Assembly (NCBI GenBank): GCA_002391385.1 | Contig: DGEY01000087.1 | Coordinates: 1 to 19,913 of the forward strand | DNA from: Firmicutes bacterium UBA3914 | GTDB lineage: Bacteria > Bacillota > Limnochordia > Darwinibacteriales > Darwinibacteriaceae | Length of the DNA stretch: 19,913 nt | Reading direction: 5' to 3' | Part shown: in pieces, positions 1-7,005 of the stretch | Layout of the letters: each line of letters begins with the position of its first letter | Position numbering within the stretch: position 1 is the first letter of the stretch | Position numbers and translations under genes: made by a program | The notes under the pieces: model-generated | The model's database searches: none | Seen by the model: the letters and a program-made list of their open reading frames with translations, nothing else | Told to the model about the DNA's origin: nothing

Positions 1-18
1 ACATGCCGGGCGCACCGC

Positions 19-42
19 AAAAGGAACGCCCAAAAGCGTTCC
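19..42 (-). terminator. Intrinsic terminator after the hemerythrin gene
   Basis: On the minus strand a perfect 7-bp stem (GGAACGC / GCGTTCC, six-base loop) lies just after the hemerythrin stop codon and is followed by TTTT. The geometry is that of a Rho-independent terminator. It would end the hemerythrin transcript, and with it any readthrough from the ccm operon. Confidence 0.7.
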
Positions 43-55
43 CTCTTTGCAGAAC

Positions 56-451
56 TCACTTACTGCGCACAAACTCCCCGATCTGCCGGTCCATGTTGGA
101 GATGTGCTTGGTGAGCCAGTCAATGACGATCCTATTAGCGTTGATGATCACGGAAATGCTGCCCCCGGAGGCGTCGTAGTCCTCCCGCAGTTTGGCCAGC
201 TGGGCGATGAAGGCCGCGTGGGCCTTTTTCTGCTCTTCCAGGCCGGGGTAGTTTAGCTGGCGCATGTACCTTTCCTCGTCGGCGAAGTGCTTTTTGGTGT
301 AGCTGTCCAAGAACTCCAAAAGCTCACCTATGTACTCCTTGGCTTGGCCCTTTTTACCCGCATCAAAAAGACGTTCTGCCCGGTTAAACCATTCCTTGTG
401 CTGCTCGTCGATGAGCTCAATTCCCACGGACAAAGACGGATGCCACGGCAT
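56..451 (-). CDS. Bacteriohemerythrin with one iron ligand replaced
   Basis: A 131-aa single-domain hemerythrin, a soluble four-helix protein that normally binds O2 at a di-iron centre and serves in oxygen sensing, scavenging or delivery. Ligands visible from the family pattern are H18, H55, E59, H78, H116 and D121 (HFADEE and WLTKHISNMD motifs). The usual His in the YPxxxxHxxxH segment is Gln here (Q74, codon CAG at 230-232). That leaves six of the seven expected ligands, so a normal O2-binding di-iron site is uncertain. The start is set by GGGAGG seven bases upstream of the ATG. The gene lies 66 bp after ccmD with a promoter candidate of its own and a terminator behind it. It may protect the anaerobic cytochrome module from oxygen, which is inference. 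Confidence 0.93.
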   Translation of the reverse strand: MPWHPSLSVGIELIDEQHKEWFNRAERLFDAGKKGQAKEYIGELLEFLDSYTKKHFADEERYMRQLNYPGLEEQKKAHAAFIAQLAKLREDYDASGGSISVIINANRIVIDWLTKHISNMDRQIGEFVRSK

Positions 452-492
452 GGGTCAACCTCCCTTAGTAAATTATGGAGCAAGTTAAGATT

Positions 493-521
493 ATCCTACC
501 ACAAAGCCGGTGAATGCTCAA
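493..521 (-). promoter_or_regulatory. Candidate sigma-70 promoter for hemerythrin
   Basis: On the minus strand TTGAGC (516-521) and TAGGAT (493-498) are separated by exactly 17 bp, about 40 bp ahead of the hemerythrin start. The -35 box overlaps the ccmD stop codon. The -10 match is 4 of 6, so this is plausible but unproven. It would allow hemerythrin to be expressed apart from the ccm operon. Confidence 0.4.
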
Positions 522-664
522 CAGGGGAGGTCGGCCTGCTTCCCAACCAGCTCTTCCAGGAAAGCGAGCTCCTGTTCCAGCTTGCGCTGGCCGTTGTAGA
601 GAAAAGAGGTGTAGAGGAAAACCAGCGCCCACACCACCAGATAGCCTGCCACGAAAAATGCCAT
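518..664 (-). CDS. ccmD: CcmD-like small membrane protein of haem export
   Basis: A 48-aa protein beginning MAFFVAGYLVVWALVFLY. It has one N-terminal transmembrane helix (about residues 2-19) followed by a charged, helical tail rich in Lys, Glu and Leu. Size, topology and position directly after ccmC match CcmD, the small protein that stabilises the CcmABC haem-handling complex and helps release holo-CcmE. Sequence conservation in CcmD is weak, so the call rests mainly on topology and gene order. A GGAAGGTGG-type ribosome binding site precedes the ATG. The gene starts 31 bp after the ccmC stop codon and is the last ccm gene seen. Confidence 0.8.
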   Translation of the reverse strand: MAFFVAGYLVVWALVFLYTSFLYNGQRKLEQELAFLEELVGKQADLPC

Positions 665-695
665 TGCGATCCCACCTTCCCAAAGGACTAGAAAC

Positions 696-1367
696 CTAGG
701 CTAAAAGCTGCGCCTTGAGGTGCCGCACCCTCTCCTGCAGCTCCAGCGACTTCATGCGCAGCCGCAGAAGATAGAAGTATAAAACAGAAAAGACTCCCAC
801 GCTCACAAACATAGCCACCCGCATCTTGGGGGTGAGGGCGATGCCCTCGCTGGAGATCACCACGGGATGGATGGAGCGCCACCAGCGGGTGGAGAAGAAG
901 ACCAGCGGCACATTGATAAAACAGATAATGCCGTACACAGCCGCCAGGCGCTTCCTGGCTTCGCTTGCACCCCCGCCGTGGAGGGCAATGTAGGCCGCGT
1001 ACATGAACCAGAGTACCAGCGTGGTGGTGAGCCGGGGATCCCAGGTCCACCAGGTGTTCCAGATGGGATAGGCCCAGAGGGGCCCCGTGAGCAGCGTGCA
1101 GCTGATGAACACTGTACCAATTTCCGCGGAAGCCCGGGCCAGCCGGTCGCTGCCTCCACTGCGCTTCCAGAGGTAGAGTATGCTGGCGGCAAAGACCACC
1201 GTATGGGCCACAAGCCCCACCCAGGCCGAAGCCACGTGGAAATAGAAGACCTTCTGTACCAGGCCCATGGTCCTTTCCACAGGGGCGTAGTAGACGATCA
1301 CGCTCAGCGCAAGCAGCATGAGCAGGGTGAAACCCCAGAAGAAGGGGCTCTTCAGCGCATCTTTCAT
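696..1367 (-). CDS. ccmC: Cytochrome c biogenesis haem-handling protein CcmC
   Basis: A 223-aa polytopic membrane protein of the haem-handling protein family, with about six hydrophobic helices. It carries the tryptophan-rich WWD signature (NTWWTWDPRLTT, residues 104-115) between two conserved histidines, H44 (FYFH) and H167 (RSIHPVV), which ligate haem in characterised CcmC. CcmC presents haem to CcmE on the outer face of the membrane. Length is usual for the family. Its GGAGGG ribosome binding site overlaps the end of ccmB and only 3 bp separate the two genes, so translation is probably coupled. A short basic coiled C-terminus (about 200-223) is cytoplasmic by inference. Confidence 0.96.
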   Translation of the reverse strand: MKDALKSPFFWGFTLLMLLALSVIVYYAPVERTMGLVQKVFYFHVASAWVGLVAHTVVFAASILYLWKRSGGSDRLARASAEIGTVFISCTLLTGPLWAYPIWNTWWTWDPRLTTTLVLWFMYAAYIALHGGGASEARKRLAAVYGIICFINVPLVFFSTRWWRSIHPVVISSEGIALTPKMRVAMFVSVGVFSVLYFYLLRLRMKSLELQERVRHLKAQLLA

Positions 1368-1370
1368 GGG

Positions 1371-2057
1371 CTAACCCTCCAGGATGTAATCAAAAAGCAG
1401 AAGCGGCAGGACGGTAAAGAGCAGATCGAAAACCAGCAGCAGGTAAAACCAGCCTAAAACCGCCTGCACCTGCCCGCTCAGGGCCCCTTGGGTGCAGAGA
1501 ATAGCGCCCATGAGCAGGGGGATCAACAGCGGGAAGGCCAAGATGGGAAAGAGCAGCCGCGCACCGGGCAGCTGCACGGTGATCCCGTTGAGCAGCGTAC
1601 CCACCGCGGCCAGGCCCCAGCTGCCGGCCAGCACTGCCGCGAGGAAAAACCAGAGGCTGGCGCTGCCCACCCCCACGTCCAGGAAGATCCAAAGGAGGGG
1701 GACCACAACCAGCTCCAAAAGGAGCAGCACGGTCAGGCTGAAGAGGAACTTGGCGTAAAAGAGCACACTCCGCTCGCCGCTGGCCAAAAGCAGGGCGTCC
1801 AGGGCACCGTACTCCCGCTCTTTGGCAAAGGAGCGCTGCAGGGCCAAAACGGACATGAAAAAAATGCTCACCCACAGCACCGCGGGGAAGATCTGCTCTG
1901 TGCCGACATCCGCCAGCTCCAAGGCGAAACTGAACACGAAAACGAGCATGGTGCCAAACACCAAAGTGGAAAGCAGATGGTCGGTGCTGCGCAGCTCGTC
2001 CTGGAGGTCCTTGCGGTAGATGAGCAGGATCCGGCGGCCAAACTTAAGCACTGGCAT
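1371..2057 (-). CDS. ccmB: Haem exporter ABC permease CcmB
   Basis: About 228 aa with six predicted membrane helices. The N-terminal segment (KDLQDELRSTDHLLSTLVF) and the cytoplasmic stretch LQRSFAKEREYGALDALLLA are typical of CcmB. It is the membrane subunit that works with the CcmA ATPase to release holo-CcmE from CcmC. I chose the ATG at 2057; it overlaps the end of ccmA by 14 bp. A TTG at 2072 in the same frame, with GGAAG nine bases upstream, is the main alternative and would add five residues (MYQGG). The gene lies between ccmA and ccmC, the standard order. Confidence 0.95.
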   Translation of the reverse strand: MPVLKFGRRILLIYRKDLQDELRSTDHLLSTLVFGTMLVFVFSFALELADVGTEQIFPAVLWVSIFFMSVLALQRSFAKEREYGALDALLLASGERSVLFYAKFLFSLTVLLLLELVVVPLLWIFLDVGVGSASLWFFLAAVLAGSWGLAAVGTLLNGITVQLPGARLLFPILAFPLLIPLLMGAILCTQGALSGQVQAVLGWFYLLLVFDLLFTVLPLLLFDYILEG

Positions 2058-2691
2058 CCCCCCCTGGTACAATGCGGCCAGCTTCCAACCTGATTTCCCG
2101 GAAAGGCAGACCCGCCAGGTGCTCCAGTTCGTGGGTGATCAGAAGCTGGAGAGCCCGGGGCCGCCTGTGCTCCAAAATCCCCCGCAGGATCTGGCGCCCA
2201 TCCACATCCAGGCTGGTAAAGGGCTCATCGTAGAGCAGCAGGGCAGGTTCACCCATGAGGGCCCGGGCAATGGCCAGGCGCTGCTGCATCCCCCGGGACA
2301 AAACCGCGGCCGGTTCCAAGCGGTAGCGCCACAGCCCCACCAGTTCCAGAAGCTCTTGGAGCCGGTCTTGGCTTAGGGTGCCGTACATCCCGCCAAAGAA
2401 GGCCAGGTTCTCCTGGACCGAGAGGCTGCCGTAGAGCATGGGCTGATGGGATACATACCCCACCAGGCGGTGCTCCAGCCCCAGGCGCGCTCCGTTCCAG
2501 AGGACCTCACCGCCGCTTGGGGGCATGAGCCCCGCGATGAGCCGAAGCAAGGTGGTCTTCCCCGCCCCGTTGGGGCCGGTGACCGCCACCAGTTCTCCCG
2601 AGGCCGCCTGGAAGGAGATCCCTTTGAGGATCTCTTTAGCCCCCAGCTGTTTGCGGAGATTCCTGACTGTTAAAACGTTCTTCGCTGCCAC
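2044..2691 (-). CDS. ccmA: Haem exporter ABC ATPase CcmA
   Basis: A 215-aa ABC ATPase, slightly longer than the E. coli protein. Walker A is GPNGAGKTT (39-47), the ABC signature is LSRGMQQRL (131-139), Walker B is LLLYDEP (151-157) and the switch His is H187. The signature deviates from LSGGQ, as is common in CcmA. In the Ccm system ATP hydrolysis by CcmAB releases haem-loaded CcmE rather than exporting free haem. The gene begins inside the 3' end of ccmF (22-bp overlap) and its stop lies inside ccmB, so the genes form one translationally coupled operon. Confidence 0.96.
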   Translation of the reverse strand: MAAKNVLTVRNLRKQLGAKEILKGISFQAASGELVAVTGPNGAGKTTLLRLIAGLMPPSGGEVLWNGARLGLEHRLVGYVSHQPMLYGSLSVQENLAFFGGMYGTLSQDRLQELLELVGLWRYRLEPAAVLSRGMQQRLAIARALMGEPALLLYDEPFTSLDVDGRQILRGILEHRRPRALQLLITHELEHLAGLPFREIRLEAGRIVPGGDASA

Positions 2692-4541
2692 ACCTTCACC
2701 TGCTTGTCCAAAAGCGCCCCTAGGGCACCGAGATAGACCACAAAGGAACCAAACCAGATCCAGCTCACCAGGGCAAAACGCTGCAGGTGCAGCTGTACGG
2801 TCTGGCCCTGCCAGCCGGCCAAGTTAAGATAGAGATCTTCCTTGAGGCGGCTGAAAATACCCACCTCCGTCGAGGGCTGGCTGCGGTTCTCCCACAAGGT
2901 CTTCTCCGCGGTGAGCTGGCCCACTTCCCGGCCGTTCTTGCTGATGCTCAGGGTGGTACCCACGGTGTAGCGGTCAGCGCCGTAGCGGGCCCTGAGCCCA
3001 GGATAGGTCAGGATGTATCCGGCAAAGGCCACCTCATCCCCGGGCTCCACCGACACATAGAGGCTGTCGGTATAGGATGATGAGCCGGCAATGCCGATGA
3101 GCATGAGAAGAACGCCCACATGCACCAGGATGCTCCCGGGTTTGAGGGGGCCCTTCCGCCTAAGCAGCGTTCCCAAGTGGGTCACCAGACCGAAGGCGGC
3201 CACGGCCAAAGCCAGGGCAGGAGCTGATCCTCCCCCCAGGGTAAAATGCACCGCCAGCCCGGTCAAAGCGCCGCAGAGCGCAGGAAACCAGGCGCGCCGC
3301 AGAATCCCCAAGAAGCCTGCTGTATGTGGGGTTAGCAGGGGAGCTGAGCCCATGAGCAGGAGGAGCGGTAAAAAGAGGGGAACGGTCACCTGGTTGAAAA
3401 ACCCCTCATCCAGCACGATCTCCCTCCCCACCAAGACCCGGGAGAGAACGGGAAACATGGTGCCGGCAAAGACCGCCCCCGCAAGGAGCAGGAGCAGGAA
3501 GTTCCCCAGCTTGATGCCGGAAGCCAGCGCCGCAGGGCGCTCTTCCCCAGGCCCTGCACCCTGCAGGCTGGTGCGGCGGACCCAGGCCAGCCAAGCCGCA
3601 AAAGCCGCCAGGGCCCCCAAGACCCCTAGGAAGATGGATCCCAGAACCCCTCCGGAAAAGGCGTGCACCGAATCCAAAACACCGCTTCTGGTGAGGAAGG
3701 TGCCGAAGATGGTGAGCACAAAGGTGAGCGCGCTGAGCAGATAACCCCACCACTGACCGCCGGGCTGTCCCCTACCCAAAAGCAGGGTGTGCACCAAGGC
3801 TGTGCCGGTGAACCAAGGCAAAAGGGAGGCGTTTTCCACCGGGTCCCAGGCCCAGTAGCCCCCCCAGCCCAGTTCGCTGTAGGCCCACTGGCCGCCGGTG
3901 ACTATGCCCGCGGTCAGAAAGAGCCAGGCCGTGAGGGCCCAGGGCCGGGCCAATTCCAGCCAGCGCCCGGAGCTGTCCCCGGGCCACAGCTGCGCGGCGG
4001 CCAGGGCAAAGGGGACCGCAAAGCCGCTGAAGCCGGCAAAAAGGAGCGGGGGATGGACCACCATGCCCAGACTCTGCAGCATGGGGTTGAGCCCCGCGCC
4101 GCTGTAGGGCGGGTCAGCCAGGAGCTCAAAGGGCGAACTGACAAACAGCAGCAGGAGAGCAAAAACCGCCCTCACCGCGCCCAGGATGGCGTTCACCCTA
4201 AGATCCAGCCCCCCTTCCCGCAGCGGGCGGCTGCGCTGCACGGCGAAAGAATAGAAGGAAAGGATCAGAAGCCACAAAAGGAGCGAACCGCTCTGGCCGG
4301 CCCAGAGGGCGCTGATTTTGTAGAGCACCGGCAGGCTGCGCGCCGAGTTGCGGGCCACATAGGCCAGCCGGAAATCATCGGTCAAAAAGCAGAACACCAA
4401 AGTCAGGGTGCTGAGGCCCGCGGTAAGAATGGAAACTAGGTTTACCCGGCGAGCCTTGGCCTCCCCCCGGGCCCCGGCATAGACTGCCCAAAGGGCTGCC
4501 GCGCAGGATAGATAAAGGGAAATAAGTCCTAGGTCGCGCAC
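2670..4541 (-). CDS. ccmF: Cytochrome c haem lyase subunit CcmF
   Basis: A 623-aa polytopic membrane protein, near the usual 630-660 aa. Early conserved motifs are YKISALWAGQSGSLLLW (74-90) and VVHPPLLFAG (161-170). The WWD haem-handling motif is WGGYWAWDPVENASLLPW (226-243). The C-terminal soluble segment (about 480-590) precedes a final membrane helix. CcmF takes haem from CcmE and helps attach it to CXXCH apocytochromes. In classical System I it works with CcmH and CcmI, neither of which is present here. Its start codon overlaps the ccmE stop by one base, so ccmE and ccmF are tightly coupled. Confidence 0.96.
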   Translation of the reverse strand: MRDLGLISLYLSCAAALWAVYAGARGEAKARRVNLVSILTAGLSTLTLVFCFLTDDFRLAYVARNSARSLPVLYKISALWAGQSGSLLLWLLILSFYSFAVQRSRPLREGGLDLRVNAILGAVRAVFALLLLFVSSPFELLADPPYSGAGLNPMLQSLGMVVHPPLLFAGFSGFAVPFALAAAQLWPGDSSGRWLELARPWALTAWLFLTAGIVTGGQWAYSELGWGGYWAWDPVENASLLPWFTGTALVHTLLLGRGQPGGQWWGYLLSALTFVLTIFGTFLTRSGVLDSVHAFSGGVLGSIFLGVLGALAAFAAWLAWVRRTSLQGAGPGEERPAALASGIKLGNFLLLLLAGAVFAGTMFPVLSRVLVGREIVLDEGFFNQVTVPLFLPLLLLMGSAPLLTPHTAGFLGILRRAWFPALCGALTGLAVHFTLGGGSAPALALAVAAFGLVTHLGTLLRRKGPLKPGSILVHVGVLLMLIGIAGSSSYTDSLYVSVEPGDEVAFAGYILTYPGLRARYGADRYTVGTTLSISKNGREVGQLTAEKTLWENRSQPSTEVGIFSRLKEDLYLNLAGWQGQTVQLHLQRFALVSWIWFGSFVVYLGALGALLDKQVKVWQRRTF

Positions 4542-4927
4542 TATTCTTCTCCTTCATATTTGGATGGGCACTGGAGCATCAGCTTGCTCACCATAAACTC
4601 CCCCCCGGAGGTGAACTTCCCCTCCACAATCACCTCCTGGGCGTGGTGGAAATTGTCCGGCAGCACTCCCCCATAAATAACATCGATCTGGGCAGCTTGA
4701 TCCGCAAGGGCAAACTCCAAAAGGGGAATACTGGGATCGTAATGGACGCTGTCCTTCACCACCTGGCCCTTAATGCGCAGCTTCTGCGCCTCGGCCTGCA
4801 GCTCCTTGGCTTCAGAGATGGTGTAGTAATAAGCGGCGGAATGCTCAAAGGCCCGGAAGGCCAGCAGCACCAACACCAGCACCGGTATAAGTGCAAAGAT
4901 CACAACCCGCAGTTTCTTCTTGGCCAT
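4541..4927 (-). CDS. ccmE: Haem chaperone CcmE, Cys (C-x3-Y) variant
   Basis: A 128-aa protein with a lysine-rich N-terminus, one membrane anchor (about residues 6-24) and an OB-fold periplasmic domain. In classical CcmE the haem is bound covalently to His in an H-x3-Y motif near the C-terminus. Here the equivalent segment is LQCPSKYEGEE, giving C120 and Y124 (C-x3-Y). This is the variant described for the reduced Ccm* system of Desulfovibrio and some archaea, which also lacks CcmG and CcmH. The tail after the tyrosine is very short, as in that group. GGAG eight bases upstream supports the ATG. It is the first ccm gene and follows the split-Soret cytochrome by 77 bp. Confidence 0.95.
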   Translation of the reverse strand: MAKKKLRVVIFALIPVLVLVLLAFRAFEHSAAYYYTISEAKELQAEAQKLRIKGQVVKDSVHYDPSIPLLEFALADQAAQIDVIYGGVLPDNFHHAQEVIVEGKFTSGGEFMVSKLMLQCPSKYEGEE

Positions 4928-4955
4928 AGCACCTACTCCACATCAAAGAAGTGAA

Positions 4956-4986
4956 CTGGGGAAAGCGTACGAGACGCTCTCCCCAG
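4956..4986 (-). terminator. Hairpin between the cytochrome gene and ccmE
   Basis: A strong stem lies 18 bp after the cytochrome stop codon: CTGGGGA / TCCCCAG (7 bp), one mismatch, then AGCGT / ACGCT (5 bp) with a five-base loop. On the minus strand it is followed only by a mixed TTCACTTCTTTG stretch. It could be a leaky terminator or an RNA-processing or stabilising hairpin, making cytochrome mRNA more abundant than the ccm message. Which of these applies is not decidable from sequence. Confidence 0.5.
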
Positions 4987-5004
4987 AAGTACGCTCGTAA
5001 AGCC

Positions 5005-5757
5005 TTAGTGGCCTTCGTGGCAGCCTTTGCAGTCCATCTTGCCCAGAGTGTCGTCGGCAAAGCCGCCTACGTGGCAGTCGTAGCAGGCCTTGGTTTCCTC
5101 AGACATGGCGAAGACCGGAACAAAGGTGCCCTCCAGCATCTGGTTCATGTACAGGGCAGCCTGGGCCGCAACATCACCGGTGAGGGCTGCGCAGCGCGGT
5201 CCCCTCTCGCTGGCCTTCTTGCCGGAAACCTTGCACCAATTGGCGATGGACGCATGGCAGAGCGGATTGCCGGCCACGCTGCGGTGTTCGGCTTCCAAGG
5301 GCAGCGGAGTTGCGCTGTACCAGGCCATAAGCTCGTTGACGATGAGGGTCATGGGCTGTCCGCCGTACACCAGGGACACGGCGGCGCAGGCACCGTTGAG
5401 CGCTCCGCAGAGGGTTCCCCAGGCCACGACTCCGCCCTTGCCGAAGTTCATCAGCTGGGGAGGTATGAAGCTGAAGGGTTCACCCAGCTCTGTCAGGAGG
5501 GCCCGGAACGCCCCTTCGCAGCAACCCTGACCGGCCCGGTAGTTTTCCGCACCTAAATGGCGCACCCGCTCCACATCCAGGGGCTTGTTGAAGTACTCAG
5601 TCCAGGGATATTCAGGCAGATCCACCATAGCTCCTTCCGCCTTGGGCGTGAGGATCCCCAGACCGCTGGTGGCCAGGGCCAAACCGGCCGCGGCTCCCCC
5701 GGCACTGACCAAAAAGTCTCTCCGGGTAAGTAGTTTTTTCTTTGCTTCCATCTGCAT
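5005..5757 (-). CDS. Tat-exported split-Soret dihaem cytochrome c
   Basis: A 250-aa protein with a twin-arginine signal (LLTRRDFLVSAGGAAAGLAL, about residues 9-28; cleavage likely near residue 42). The mature part has the cysteine-rich pattern of the split-Soret / C_GCAxxG_C_C family: GQGCCEG (78-84) and LCGALNGACAA (115-125). Two haem sites lie at the C-terminus: CYDCH (225-229) and CKGCH (243-247). The Desulfovibrio protein carries haems and a [2Fe-2S] cluster; its physiological role is not settled. A folded Fe-S protein would need Tat export, and tatC lies immediately upstream, with ccmE downstream to add haem. GGAGG precedes both M1 and M3; M3 (5751) has the better spacing (9 bp). Confidence 0.92.
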   Translation of the reverse strand: MQMEAKKKLLTRRDFLVSAGGAAAGLALATSGLGILTPKAEGAMVDLPEYPWTEYFNKPLDVERVRHLGAENYRAGQGCCEGAFRALLTELGEPFSFIPPQLMNFGKGGVVAWGTLCGALNGACAAVSLVYGGQPMTLIVNELMAWYSATPLPLEAEHRSVAGNPLCHASIANWCKVSGKKASERGPRCAALTGDVAAQAALYMNQMLEGTFVPVFAMSEETKACYDCHVGGFADDTLGKMDCKGCHEGH

Positions 5758-5778
5758 CCGCCTCCATATGTATGTATT

Positions 5779-5797
5779 GAATCTTACTCAAAGATTC
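5779..5797 (-). repeat. Inverted repeat in the split-Soret leader
   Basis: A perfect 7-bp inverted repeat (GAATCTT / AAGATTC) with a five-base loop, about 22 bp upstream of the cytochrome start. It would form a small hairpin in the 5' untranslated RNA or serve as a protein site. No T-tract follows it, so a terminator is unlikely. Confidence 0.45.
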
Positions 5798-5855
5798 CCC
5801 AGTTAGTTGCAGAACGCTAAAGTGCTGACGTTCACAAACCTCGTCAAAAATTTAC

Positions 5856-6602
5856 TCAGCCCCGGCGGGCCTTCCTTCGGCGCACCACCATCCTAGCCAA
5901 GAGGATGCTCACCTCGTAAAGCAGCACCATGGGTACGGCCATGAACGTCTGGGAGATAACATCCGGCGGGGTGAGCACAGCAGCAGTGATGAAAACAACC
6001 AAAACGATGTACTTCCTGTACTTCACCAGGATCTCCGGGCTGAGGATGCCGATGCTGGTGAAGAGGAGTACGATCAAGGGCAGCTGAAACACCAGTCCAA
6101 AGGGGAGAACTAAACGGATCACGAAGGATACGTAATTGCCGATGGAGATCATGGGCGTCAGCGACTCGGTGCCAAAACCCAGGAAGAACCTGTAGGCCAA
6201 AGGAAGGATCACCTGGTAGGCAAAGACTGTACCCCCGGCAAACATCAGCAAAGCCGCGGGCAGGCCCACCTGGAGGATGCGCTTCTCTTGGGCCAAAAGC
6301 CCGGGTGCGATAAAGCGGACCACCTGGTAGAGGACAACCGGTGAACTGAGGACGATCCCCACCACCAAAGCCACTTCCAGGTGCACAAAAAAGGCTTCAC
6401 CGGGATAGAGGTAGACCAGCTCCCCCGGGAGCCGCAAGAGGAACTGGACCATGGGGGAGGAATAGTAGAAACCCACCACCACGCCCAGGGCCAGAGCCAG
6501 AACACTGATGATGATGCGGCGCCTCAGCTCCGCTAAATGCTCCACAAGGGTCATGCCTGCTCCGTCGCTATGCGCACTTCTCTGCCGCTTGAACATAGAC
6601 AT
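5856..6602 (-). CDS. tatC: Twin-arginine translocase subunit TatC
   Basis: A 248-aa protein with six predicted membrane helices. It has the conserved TatC N-terminal motif MTLVEHLAELRRRI (about 17-30). Further signatures include the first periplasmic loop with its Pro-rich segment (RLPGELVYLYPGEAFF) and the C-terminal LTPPDVISQ stretch. TatC recognises twin-arginine signal peptides. Length is typical. Two starts are possible: ATG 6602, which abuts the GGTGG, or ATG 6596, which has a six-base spacing. It follows tatA by about 20 bp and precedes a gene whose product has a Tat signal, so the cytochrome is the obvious local substrate. Confidence 0.97.
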   Translation of the reverse strand: MSMFKRQRSAHSDGAGMTLVEHLAELRRRIIISVLALALGVVVGFYYSSPMVQFLLRLPGELVYLYPGEAFFVHLEVALVVGIVLSSPVVLYQVVRFIAPGLLAQEKRILQVGLPAALLMFAGGTVFAYQVILPLAYRFFLGFGTESLTPMISIGNYVSFVIRLVLPFGLVFQLPLIVLLFTSIGILSPEILVKYRKYIVLVVFITAAVLTPPDVISQTFMAVPMVLLYEVSILLARMVVRRRKARRG

Positions 6603-6619
6603 CCACCGAACTTAAGCCT

Positions 6620-6793
6620 TCAGGCACTTTTGTTGTCCTCTTCCCCAGCTGAATCAAGTCCTTTAGCTGCGTTTTTAAACTCCCGCAGACCCCTGCCCAC
6701 CGCTTTGCCGATCTCAGGCAGTTTGGCAGGTCCAAAGATGATCAGAGCCAACACCAGAATCAGGATCAGCTCACCGATGCCAATCCTCCCCAC
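6620..6793 (-). CDS. tatA: Twin-arginine translocase pore subunit TatA
   Basis: A 57-aa TatA/TatE-type protein. It has a short N-terminus, one membrane helix (IGELILILVLALIIF), the hinge motif FGPAKLPEIG, an amphipathic helix (GKAVGRGLREFKNAAKGL) and an acidic tail. I set the start at the GTG at 6793 because GGAAGGAGG lies seven bases upstream and TatA proteins begin right before the helix. An ATG 30 bp further upstream has only a weak ribosome binding site and would add an atypical soluble N-terminus. TatA forms the protein-conducting assembly recruited by TatC. There is no separate tatB, as is common in Gram-positive-type minimal Tat systems. Confidence 0.95.
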   Translation of the reverse strand: MGRIGIGELILILVLALIIFGPAKLPEIGKAVGRGLREFKNAAKGLDSAGEEDNKSA

Positions 6794-6831
6794 GCTATCG
6801 CCTCCTTCCCAAAGCCGTTCCATCTGCTACC

Positions 6832-6860
6832 AGCCTATCATTTAGAAATTTTTATGTCAA
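6832..6860 (-). promoter_or_regulatory. Promoter of the tatAC unit
   Basis: On the minus strand a perfect -35 box TTGACA (6855-6860) is followed after 17 bp by TAGGCT (6832-6837), a weak -10 box. The predicted transcript start is near 6825, about 32 bp ahead of the tatA GTG. A weak -10 next to a perfect -35 suits an activator-dependent promoter; an operator-like inverted repeat lies upstream. Confidence 0.55.
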
Positions 6861-6876
6861 TGCTTCCCGGCCATTT

Positions 6877-6894
6877 TTGTGAAACCTTTTACAA
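6877..6894. promoter_or_regulatory. Rex-like or Crp/Fnr-like operator upstream of tatA
   Basis: The 18-bp inverted repeat TTGTGAAACCTTTTACAA fits the Rex consensus TTGTnAA-N4-TTnACAA. It also fits, with one mismatch, the Crp/Fnr/HcpR form TTGTGA-N6-TCACAA. Its centre is about 60 bp upstream of the predicted tatA transcript start, the classic position for a Crp/Fnr-type activator. Either reading implies redox or respiratory control. No regulator gene of either family lies in the window. Confidence 0.5.
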
Positions 6895-7005
6895 ACATCC
6901 CCTGCACCGGGGGAAAGGCCTGCTGAAGCGGGCGCCAGGGTTCCATCTCCCCTTTCCGGGACCGTTCGCCACCCACTTCTCCCTAACATGCGCTTAACAA
7001 ATGGA

